Assembly (NCBI RefSeq): GCF_904846235.1
Contig: NZ_CAJGZN010000004.1
Location: 62,001 to 126,000 of the forward strand
Reading direction: 5' to 3'
DNA: 64,000 nucleotides
Origin: Psychrobacter immobilis
Lineage (GTDB): Bacteria; Pseudomonadota; Gammaproteobacteria; Pseudomonadales; Moraxellaceae
Positions 54,026 to 61,729 of this stretch are shown here, piece after piece; the stretch's first letter is position 1; the number at the start of each line of letters is the position of its first letter. Under the pieces are notes generated by a model. The model was given only the letters and a program-made list of their open reading frames with translations, was not told the DNA's origin and made no database searches. The position numbers and the translations under genes are program-made.

Positions 54026-55660
54026 ATGTCGATGTTCAGTATAGAACCAAGCAGCTTATCGTTGAGTCTAACACTAGGACTGACTTTAGGTCTTAGCGCT
54101 TGCCAGAGTTTGCCCAAGCAGCCACATTTACCGGAAAGCCAAGCACTATCAGCACGCGTAGAGGCGCTATATTCAGACGAGCAAACGACGCAAGGTGAGA
54201 CGATTAAGACCAGCAGCACTGACTTGGTCTCTGCTATTAGTGCGCAGAACGACATCCATCCTGATTTGTCTGGTTATTACCCAATCGTGACCGGAGCGAA
54301 TGCTTTTGCGGCACGTAGCATCTTGACAGATATGGCCACGCGCAATATTGATGCACAGTACTATATTTGGCATAACGATCAGGCTGGCCAGCTTCTACTA
54401 AAAGACTTATGGGACGCGGCTGAGCGCGGCGTAATCGTGCGATTGTTGTTAGATGATTTTAATAATAGTGCCAAGTTCGACCAGCATTTATTACGCTTTG
54501 CCAGTCATCCTAACATTGCGGTGCGTATCATCAACCCATTAATGCACCGTAAGTTTTCAACATTGAACTACGTCACAGGTTTGCCGCGTATCAATCGCCG
54601 TATGCACAATAAAAGCATGACGTTTGATAAACAGATTACCATTATCGGCGGACGTAATATCGGTAATGAGTACCTGAGTAACGATCAAAGCAGCCAGTTT
54701 GCGGATTTGGATGTTTTACTGATTGGTAAAGTCGTCGCAGACATTGATAATAGCTTTGCCAGTTACTGGTCATCGCCGCTGTCGTTTGACATCGAAACTT
54801 TAGCGAAATTTGATGATGACGTTACACCTGATTTTTTGAAGGCATTAGACAAGCTAGGTCTGGATGAAGAGAACAACGAAGGCAGCAGCTTGACGGTTTA
54901 TAAAGCTGCGATCAAAGACTCTACGATTGATAGTGACTTGATTAATAAGCGTGTGCCTTTCCGTTGGACCGACATGCAGTTCTTGAGTGATGATGTTGGC
55001 AAACTAAGTAAAACAGTTCCTGCCGATACCAACCTGGTTCATCAGTTGCGTAACTTGCTTGGTAGCCCAACCAAGAAATTGACGATTATTTCTTCTTATT
55101 TTGTACCGACCAAAGATGGCGTCGATACGTTGGTTAAACTGGCTGAAGCTGGTGTCGATATTAAGATACTAACCAACTCATTTGATGCGACCGATGTGAC
55201 TGCCGTGCATTCTGGTTATAGTCAATGGCGCCCTAGCCTGCTGCGGTCAGGCGTAAAAATATACGAGCTAAAATCAACGGCAGCTGAAGAAAAACGTGAC
55301 AATAAACTCTGGCGTGCACGCAGTCAGTCATCAACCAGCCTACATGCAAAAACGTTTGCGGTAGACGACTATCAAGTGTTTATCGGTTCCTACAACGTTG
55401 ACCCTCGCTCTGCCAATATCAATACTGAAATGGGTGTAATCATCAATGATGATGAGTTGGCAAGACAGCTGCACGGGGCGCTGAGTGATGATTTACTAAA
55501 CCAAGCTTATGAAGTTAAGCTGCTAGACAACGGTAGCTTGGAGTGGCACACCATGGAAGATGGCAAAGAAGTCGTTTACGAGTCAGAGCCACGGGTCGAT
55601 ATGAGTGATCATATCTGGCTTACTATTATGTCTTGGTTACCCATTGACTGGCTACTGTAA
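54026..55660 (+). CDS. Phospholipase D family lipoprotein (cardiolipin synthase-like)
   Basis: A 544-residue PLD superfamily protein. A signal peptide ending in LSAC marks it as a lipoprotein (Cys26 acylated), so it is anchored in the envelope. It contains two HKD motifs, MHNKSMTFDKQ (about 193-203) and LHAKTFAVDDY (about 439-449), each with the H-x-K-x4-D signature needed for the phosphatidyl-transfer reaction. YIWHND and the NNDEL-type C-terminal region match the phospholipase D-like ClsC family. Substrate may be phosphatidylglycerol or other phospholipid; inferred. AAGGT precedes the ATG. Confidence 0.88.
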   Translation: MSMFSIEPSSLSLSLTLGLTLGLSACQSLPKQPHLPESQALSARVEALYSDEQTTQGETIKTSSTDLVSAISAQNDIHPDLSGYYPIVTGANAFAARSILTDMATRNIDAQYYIWHNDQAGQLLLKDLWDAAERGVIVRLLLDDFNNSAKFDQHLLRFASHPNIAVRIINPLMHRKFSTLNYVTGLPRINRRMHNKSMTFDKQITIIGGRNIGNEYLSNDQSSQFADLDVLLIGKVVADIDNSFASYWSSPLSFDIETLAKFDDDVTPDFLKALDKLGLDEENNEGSSLTVYKAAIKDSTIDSDLINKRVPFRWTDMQFLSDDVGKLSKTVPADTNLVHQLRNLLGSPTKKLTIISSYFVPTKDGVDTLVKLAEAGVDIKILTNSFDATDVTAVHSGYSQWRPSLLRSGVKIYELKSTAAEEKRDNKLWRARSQSSTSLHAKTFAVDDYQVFIGSYNVDPRSANINTEMGVIINDDELARQLHGALSDDLLNQAYEVKLLDNGSLEWHTMEDGKEVVYESEPRVDMSDHIWLTIMSWLPIDWLL

Positions 55661-55909
55661 TATGTAAACTCTTTTCTAAATAGTCCCTAAAATTGCAGGA
55701 TGTGCAGTTTTGCTTTTGTTAAAAGCCAAATCCTGTAATCAAAGTTCTTATTACAATACACAAAATTACTGTTCCGGCGAATCATTGTTTATATACTTTG
55801 ATTTGCCGGTTTTTATCATGGCCGATTATCTAAACGATGATCGTCTTAATGACCACTTTACTCCGTGGATGCGTGATCTATTATGCCGACTCGTTCTCAA
55901 TACGCCCTG

Positions 55910-57187
55910 ATGTCTAAAAAAGACAAAAATACAGTCATATTCGTAAGCTTTATCAGCGCTGTAATCTTTTTTGATTTCTTGATTTATTTGTACATTGCAG
56001 ACATTGTCTCAGCTGCTATTTTCCCCGCTAATAACGATCCTACGGTTGCTAAGCTGCAAGGAATGGGGCTGTTTGTCATTGGTTACTTGGCTCGGCCATT
56101 TGGTGGTATTCTGTTCGGGCGTTATGGTGATCTCAAAGGTCGAAAGCCGACCTTTTTTCTGAGCATAATCGTTACGGCAGGTAGCTTGCTCGCAATGGCG
56201 TGTCTGCCTACTTATGCGCAGTGGGGTGCGCTTGCACCTGCGTTATTCATATTGCTGAGAATCATACAAGGTATGGCATTTGGTCTTTACGCACCGCTAT
56301 CTTGGGTATTTGTGGCGGAGCATGTCCCTCGGCAGTATTTGTCAGTGGCTTGTAGCTACGTTACGGCTAGCTTTTTGGTAGGTGTACTGTTCTCTAATGC
56401 GTTTTTTCTGTGGCTGACTGACTTTATGACCACCGTACAGCTGACTGATTATGGCTGGCGTTTGCCGTTTTTTGTTGGCGCCTTACTAACCTGTCTGCCA
56501 TTGTTGGTATGGCGATTGGTTAAAGAAACTCCGTTTTTCTTGGCGTTAGATAAGCCAAAAACTGGTAAGAATCTAGGTAGACCATTTACGGTATTATTCA
56601 AGCGCTGCAAACACTCTATCTTTGTCAGTATGGTACTGACTATAGTGATATCTAGTATCACCTCTGTCATTGTCCTACTACTGCCAGAACTAATAGAAAT
56701 CAACTTTACTTTAGACAGTGATTTGTTTAGCTTTTCTCATAGCTTGGGCATCGTATTTATGGTTCTTGGCTGTGTCTTTTATGGCATGATCTCGACCCAT
56801 GAGAACTTTGGTAAAATTTTGGTCATTGGTTCTGTTTTACTTATCGCTCAAACACTGGCGTTCTTTTATCATCTGCAGGCGGGTGGCGACTATATCTTAA
56901 TCATGTATGCATTGCTAGGGTTCTGTGCCGGTATCGTGGGCATGATCCCTGCCATTTTAGTGCAGCTATTTCCGACCAATGTACGTCTCACCGGCATTTC
57001 TTTTTGTTATAATATTACCTACGGTATCGTGGGTGTGCTGATACCCTTTGGTCTTGGTTACGCCACGACACTCATCAGTTTCTCGCCAGCGCTATATATT
57101 GCCTTTGTGGGCTCTATCGGTATTATTATGGGGCTTTATTTCTATAATTTGCCCGAGTTAAAAAAGATTGACCACGTTATTGTATAA
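55910..57187 (+). CDS. MFS transporter (metabolite:H+ symporter-like)
   Basis: Major facilitator transporter of 425 residues with twelve predicted membrane helices, of the MHS type (FFDFLIYLYIADIVSAAIFPA, GYLARPFGGILFGRYGDLKGRKPTF with the loop 2-3 motif, MAFGLYAPLSWVFVAEHVPR). Such proteins take up dicarboxylates, citrate, shikimate or osmolytes with protons. An ATG at 55883 is in frame; I prefer 55910, which overlaps the stop of a short upstream ORF (TGATG). Substrate unknown. Confidence 0.85.
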   Translation: MSKKDKNTVIFVSFISAVIFFDFLIYLYIADIVSAAIFPANNDPTVAKLQGMGLFVIGYLARPFGGILFGRYGDLKGRKPTFFLSIIVTAGSLLAMACLPTYAQWGALAPALFILLRIIQGMAFGLYAPLSWVFVAEHVPRQYLSVACSYVTASFLVGVLFSNAFFLWLTDFMTTVQLTDYGWRLPFFVGALLTCLPLLVWRLVKETPFFLALDKPKTGKNLGRPFTVLFKRCKHSIFVSMVLTIVISSITSVIVLLLPELIEINFTLDSDLFSFSHSLGIVFMVLGCVFYGMISTHENFGKILVIGSVLLIAQTLAFFYHLQAGGDYILIMYALLGFCAGIVGMIPAILVQLFPTNVRLTGISFCYNITYGIVGVLIPFGLGYATTLISFSPALYIAFVGSIGIIMGLYFYNLPELKKIDHVIV

Positions 57188-57245
57188 GTAAGATAGTCAA
57201 TCGCCGCTTCGCATAACGCTTGAAGCTCTAGAAAATCTTGAAAAT

Positions 57246-57280
57246 AAGGTGCAATGGGTTGTCTCATCCATTGCACCTTC
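57246..57280 (+). terminator. Hairpin after the MFS transporter
   Basis: AAGGTGCAATGG pairs with CCATTGCACCTT around a ten-base loop. The T-run is poor (CTTCTCC), so it may terminate weakly or protect the transcript end. Confidence 0.55.
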
Positions 57281-57319
57281 TCCATTTATTTAAGACACAA
57301 ATATTAAGGCTTAATCACC

Positions 57320-58303
57320 ATGGTTGATATGACCAACAAACGCCTCTCAGTTGCGCCAATGATCGACTGGACTACGACAGATTATCGTTATTTTGCACGA
57401 CTATTTAATCCACATACCTATCTATATACCGAGATGATCAGTACTGGCGCATTGATACATGGCAATCGAGCACGGCATTTGCGCTTTGATACGCTTGAGC
57501 ATCCTCTTGTATTGCAGCTCGGCGGTGCAGACATCGGTGAAATGACACAATGCGCAGAGTTTGCTCAGCAATATGGCTATGACGAGGTCAATATCAATGT
57601 TGGCTGCCCCTCAGATCGCGTACAGCACAATAAGATAGGTGCCTGTCTGATGGCAGAACCTCAGACCGTCGCTGACTTGGTCAAGCATATGCAAGCTGCA
57701 GTCGATATTCCAGTGACGGTCAAGCATCGTATTGGCATCGATGACTTTGATAGTTATGAGTTTATGGTGGACTTTGTGCAGACAGTCGCAGCGGCAGGTT
57801 GTACCCGCTTTATCGTACATGCGCGTACGGCATGGTTGCAGGGGCTCAGCCCTAAGCAAAACCGCGAAATACCACCGCTGCGTTACGATGATGTGTACCG
57901 TCTAAAGCAGGACTTCCCTGAGCTGGATATTGAAATCAATGGCGGTATCGATACAATTGAAGATATAAAAATGCATCTACAGCATATCGATGGCGTGATG
58001 ATTGGTCGGGCGTTTTATCACAATCCGTATCTATTAGCAGAGGCCAATAGCTTATGGAATGAGGCAACTCCTGAGACAATACCTAAGCGCTCGGAGATTT
58101 TAGCGCAGCTTTATCCCTATCTCGAAGAACAACTCGCAAAAGGCGAAGCGCTGCCAACGATGACAAGACATTATTTGGGACTTTTCCAAGGTCTGATGGG
58201 CGCGCGTAAGTGGCGTCAAGCATTGAGCGGCAAACCTCAGCTTACGATTGATGATATTAAGCGAGCGGCCGATGAAGTGCTATCGTTAAATCCTGATGCA
58301 TAA
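57320..58303 (+). CDS. dusA: tRNA-dihydrouridine synthase A
   Basis: FMN enzyme of 327 residues reducing uridine to dihydrouridine at positions 20/20a of tRNA. The TIM-barrel begins RLSVAPMIDWTTTDYRYFARL; the catalytic Cys is in NINVGCPSDRVQ (about residue 97); KHRIGIDDFDSYEF and the KARTAWLQ-like HARTAWLQGLSPKQNR block are typical of DusA. A helical tRNA-binding C-terminal domain follows. The ATG has no strong ribosome binding site; another ATG lies 9 bases on. Confidence 0.93.
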   Translation: MVDMTNKRLSVAPMIDWTTTDYRYFARLFNPHTYLYTEMISTGALIHGNRARHLRFDTLEHPLVLQLGGADIGEMTQCAEFAQQYGYDEVNINVGCPSDRVQHNKIGACLMAEPQTVADLVKHMQAAVDIPVTVKHRIGIDDFDSYEFMVDFVQTVAAAGCTRFIVHARTAWLQGLSPKQNREIPPLRYDDVYRLKQDFPELDIEINGGIDTIEDIKMHLQHIDGVMIGRAFYHNPYLLAEANSLWNEATPETIPKRSEILAQLYPYLEEQLAKGEALPTMTRHYLGLFQGLMGARKWRQALSGKPQLTIDDIKRAADEVLSLNPDA

Positions 58304-58384
58304 TTCTAACACGTAGCCAAATTTTGATATCTAACTGGCTCGATAGAATTTACATGCCAGCCATCGTTGTGGTCAGCATTTTAT

Positions 58385-59173
58385 CTACGCCGCTTGCACA
58401 ATATACTGCCACATCGCTGCACCATTATTGACAATGTGTAGTACGATTGGCAGTAATAGCGAGCCCGACTTAATCCGTGCGTAGCAAAATATCAATGCCA
58501 ACACTACGATGGTACTAATCTCATAGATGCCATACTGCACATGGATCACAGCGAATATCAAACTTGTCACAATGCTGGCGACAATCGCCCCATGATTCGC
58601 TGAATATGATGATGCTGTGAACTGTTCTGCGATGGCTGACCACAATATACCGCGAAAGATAACTTCTTCATAAATTGGCGCGACGACCACCATGGCAAAC
58701 ACCAACAGCCAAACCGAAATGACAGACTGATAGAGTGGATCAACAAACACCAACGGCGTCATATCGAGTACATACGTCAGCGCCTGACTGGCAATCATAA
58801 ATATCAGTAGCAACCCAAGCATGCCTATACCCACCGACAGTGAGAACGGTTTTAGTGCTAAATATTGACACAGACTGCCACCTTTTAAACGAATGATAAG
58901 CATGCTAATTGCCACTAGCAATACACAGCCGATGAGTATAGACAGGCTCACAACTGTTCCATCATTACTACCAAAATAGAATATCCGCCCTATCGATGTC
59001 CTTTCATCGGCAGGTAATACCATCTTGCCAGCGACATAAACACCTACCAACTGACTGATAAAAAACGCAAGCACCATTCCTACTGTTAGCACGAATGTAC
59101 CCACGCGCGAAAATAGCGGCAGAGACTTAAGTGAGACAGTCGTACTAGATGAAGCAGTTAGGTTTTTTGGCAT
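58385..59173 (-). CDS. CPBP family intramembrane metalloprotease
   Basis: A 262-residue membrane protein with about seven hydrophobic segments and an Abi/CPBP (CAAX protease-like) core: YEEVIFRGILW (EEx3R, about 168-178), the HVQYG histidine block, and HIVNN near the C-terminus. These supply the zinc-binding Glu/His residues. The role could be protein maturation or bacteriocin self-protection; unknown. AAGTGA precedes the ATG. Convergent with dusA. Confidence 0.87.
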   Translation of the reverse strand: MPKNLTASSSTTVSLKSLPLFSRVGTFVLTVGMVLAFFISQLVGVYVAGKMVLPADERTSIGRIFYFGSNDGTVVSLSILIGCVLLVAISMLIIRLKGGSLCQYLALKPFSLSVGIGMLGLLLIFMIASQALTYVLDMTPLVFVDPLYQSVISVWLLVFAMVVVAPIYEEVIFRGILWSAIAEQFTASSYSANHGAIVASIVTSLIFAVIHVQYGIYEISTIVVLALIFCYARIKSGSLLLPIVLHIVNNGAAMWQYIVQAA

Positions 59174-59241
59174 AAAGGTATCACTTAAAAATACTCTGGC
59201 AGCTCATATCAATTACAAGCATGACTGACGGTATGTTGCAT

Positions 59242-60132
59242 TTATTTTGACAGTTGCTGCTTGATCAATCCTAACACTAGCTTTGAGACAGACTCTGGAT
59301 GCTCAAGTGGGAACATATGCCCTCCTTCGTGAGTCTCATAAGGAATACCCAAGCGCGATTTTATCTGCTGCGGAAAGCGACGCTTCAAAAAGATGCTGTC
59401 TTGACCAATGATTAAAGTTACAGGCACTTTGGGGCCACGGTTTGGTGCAAGCCAATACCAAGAGGGATTGGTACGGAACACAGCAACTTCGCTGGCTTTA
59501 GGGATAGCCAATGTCACTTTGCCATCCGCGCGCTCATGTAAGCCGTGATCGATATATCCTTGAAAGCTACGCTCATCAAAATTTTTAAAAAACCCTTTAT
59601 GTCGCATTTTCTCATATGCTTCATCTCGGCTATCCCACACATCACGGCGATGTTTGGACACACCAGCTGGTGATAGTTTGTCCATCAGACGATTATTCAT
59701 AAGCGGTAATCTGTCTGCTGTCTTTGCCAAATGCCACAACAAGCTGACTTTGCCATAAATCCAAGGCGGGTCCATAAGCACCGCTTGTGCAAACAAATCA
59801 GGCTGACGATACGTGGCCTGCAACGTACACATAGCCCCAAGCGAATGCCCTACTCCTACTACCTGTGCAACGCCATGCTTTTCGCAAGCACTGTTTACGC
59901 TATCAATGATTTGCTGCGTCAGACTACGCCAATGATCATCCACTGGATAATCAGGCGTATCGCCCAACATCGCAATATATTCAATCGTAAAAAACTCTGA
60001 TAAACCTTCAAAAAATGGCTCATATACAGCGCTTGGCATTCCATTAGCATGAGCAAAATGCAGCACAGGTTTATTGGTTATTTTAGAGACAGGCAGTTTA
60101 GCAAAGGACTGCAAATTTATTTCATCACTCAT
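59242..60132 (-). CDS. Alpha/beta fold hydrolase
   Basis: A 296-residue alpha/beta hydrolase. The N-terminal block HFAHANGMPSAVYEPF contains the oxyanion region, the nucleophile elbow is VGVGHSLGAMC (about residue 97), and the C-terminal HEGGHMFPLEHPE supplies the catalytic His. No signal peptide. Probably an esterase or lipase-like enzyme of unknown substrate. GAGAG precedes the ATG. Upstream of the CPBP gene on the same strand, about 70 bases away. Confidence 0.85.
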   Translation of the reverse strand: MSDEINLQSFAKLPVSKITNKPVLHFAHANGMPSAVYEPFFEGLSEFFTIEYIAMLGDTPDYPVDDHWRSLTQQIIDSVNSACEKHGVAQVVGVGHSLGAMCTLQATYRQPDLFAQAVLMDPPWIYGKVSLLWHLAKTADRLPLMNNRLMDKLSPAGVSKHRRDVWDSRDEAYEKMRHKGFFKNFDERSFQGYIDHGLHERADGKVTLAIPKASEVAVFRTNPSWYWLAPNRGPKVPVTLIIGQDSIFLKRRFPQQIKSRLGIPYETHEGGHMFPLEHPESVSKLVLGLIKQQLSK

Positions 60133-60344
60133 GACAGACTCTCGTGGGAACGTTTATGTTATATATTATTTTTAATGATTGAACCTTGTACTATTGTCAA
60201 AACCAACAGCATCAAAACTAATCCCTTCAAAACCAACCATGTTTATATGACAAGTTTGACGACTGTGTTTGATGGTTACAGTTGTATAGCTAATTTAATC
60301 AGGCTATCACTCAGACCAAGGTTTTTATTTGGTAGTGCATACAA

Positions 60345-60378
60345 TTAAGGCTAAGCACAATTATATGCTCAGCCTTAA
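60345..60378 (-). terminator. Hairpin after sppA
   Basis: On the minus strand TTAAGGCTGAGCA pairs with TGCTTAGCCTTAA with one mismatch around an eight-base loop. The following sequence is AT-rich but not a clean T-run. Likely 3' end of the SppA transcript. Confidence 0.55.
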
Positions 60379-60412
60379 CAATCATACACATTATATCTAG
60401 AACATAAAACGC

Positions 60413-61465
60413 TTAACGCATCTGCCCAGTGTTGCTTTCTTGTGGCAATACGTCGAGACTAACGCTAGAGCCAATACCTGCACCTAACTTTACTGCAAAA
60501 CGATCCATAAACATTTGGAACGGATCGGTTGGGCTATAGCTAATGATCGTATCTAGATCTAGTTGCTTACTTAGACTTGTGATACTACCTGTTTTGTCTG
60601 CTAAGCCTAGCTCAATAGACTGTTCACCTGTCCAGAATAACCCCGAGAATAGTTTGTTTTGCTCAGGATTCTTCAGACGGTCACCGCGACCTTCTTTGAC
60701 AGCATTGATGAAATGCTTGTGCGTGTTTGCTAGTACTTTTTCGACATGATTTTCTTCATAGTCAGTCAACGGACGAGATAAGCTTAAGATATCTTTATAC
60801 TCACCAGCCGTAATCGTACGATCTTCTACGCCAACCTTGTCCATTAAGCCTTTAACATTATAGCTTGGCATAATGACCCCAATAGATCCGACCAGACTTG
60901 ATGGATTAACATAAATCTCATCTGCAGCAGACGCAATATAATAAGCACCTGACGCACCGATATCACCAATCACCGCATAAAGCTTTTTGTCTGGGTACTC
61001 TTGGCGTAAGTCCATCATGGTCTGCCAAATCTCATCAGACTGTACCGGTGAACCGCCAGGTGAGTTAATGTCCAATGCTACTGCTTTTGAGTTACTGTTT
61101 GAAAAAGCGTCTCTCAATGCTTCATTGACATCATACGCATTAGCCACATCGTCATTACTGATGACACCTTGCAGCTCAACCACTGCCAAATGTGGATCGC
61201 TAGTATCGACTGCGTCCATACCTGTGGGCGTACTGCTGCAACCACGACCAAGAGTCAAAAATATCAATAAGATATAACCAAAAGTCAGTAGTTTAAAAAA
61301 GATACTCCAACGACGAGCGCGGCGCTGCTCAACCACACTCGCTAATAACGTGTTTTCCAGCACCCTCCATTCTTGTCCACTTGGCGGGCTTGGTTGCTGC
61401 AGTTGCGTTGACTGATTTGCCGAGTTATCAGGACGTTTGTTAGGGTCTGGTGGCCAGTTGGGCAT
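60413..61465 (-). CDS. sppA: S49 family signal peptide peptidase SppA
   Basis: Membrane-anchored serine peptidase of 350 residues that degrades cleaved signal peptides. A cytosolic Pro/Gln-rich N-terminus precedes one transmembrane segment (about 58-75), followed by the S49 domain: catalytic Ser in GDIGASGAYYIASAADEI (about residue 170) and the general-base Lys in GEYKDILSLSRPL (about 225). Length fits the single-domain (not the 67-kDa) SppA type. AGGA precedes the ATG. Monocistronic. Confidence 0.9.
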   Translation of the reverse strand: MPNWPPDPNKRPDNSANQSTQLQQPSPPSGQEWRVLENTLLASVVEQRRARRWSIFFKLLTFGYILLIFLTLGRGCSSTPTGMDAVDTSDPHLAVVELQGVISNDDVANAYDVNEALRDAFSNSNSKAVALDINSPGGSPVQSDEIWQTMMDLRQEYPDKKLYAVIGDIGASGAYYIASAADEIYVNPSSLVGSIGVIMPSYNVKGLMDKVGVEDRTITAGEYKDILSLSRPLTDYEENHVEKVLANTHKHFINAVKEGRGDRLKNPEQNKLFSGLFWTGEQSIELGLADKTGSITSLSKQLDLDTIISYSPTDPFQMFMDRFAVKLGAGIGSSVSLDVLPQESNTGQMR

Positions 61466-61729
61466 ATAACTTCCTAAGTTAGAAACAATCTAAAACAATG
61501 AAATGAGGTTGTCGAGAAATACAGCTAGAACAGTGGTGTATACCTGACTGATACTGTCTCACAGTATCTGTGACCTGTATTAATAGGCTGCTAAGTATGG
61601 TGGTATTTCGATAATGGTTCAATAGTATAACTGTGAAATATCACTATATTGTAACACTGATAATATAAGCCTTATTTTTGAGGGTTAGTAGTTTCGGCAT
61701 TGGGAGTGCTATCAATGTTATTTAGCGAT
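61466..61729 (-). other. sppA-comEC spacer
   Basis: About 260 bases between comEC (upstream on the minus strand) and sppA. AT-rich, containing the sppA promoter region; no ORF or clear terminator seen. Confidence 0.35.
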
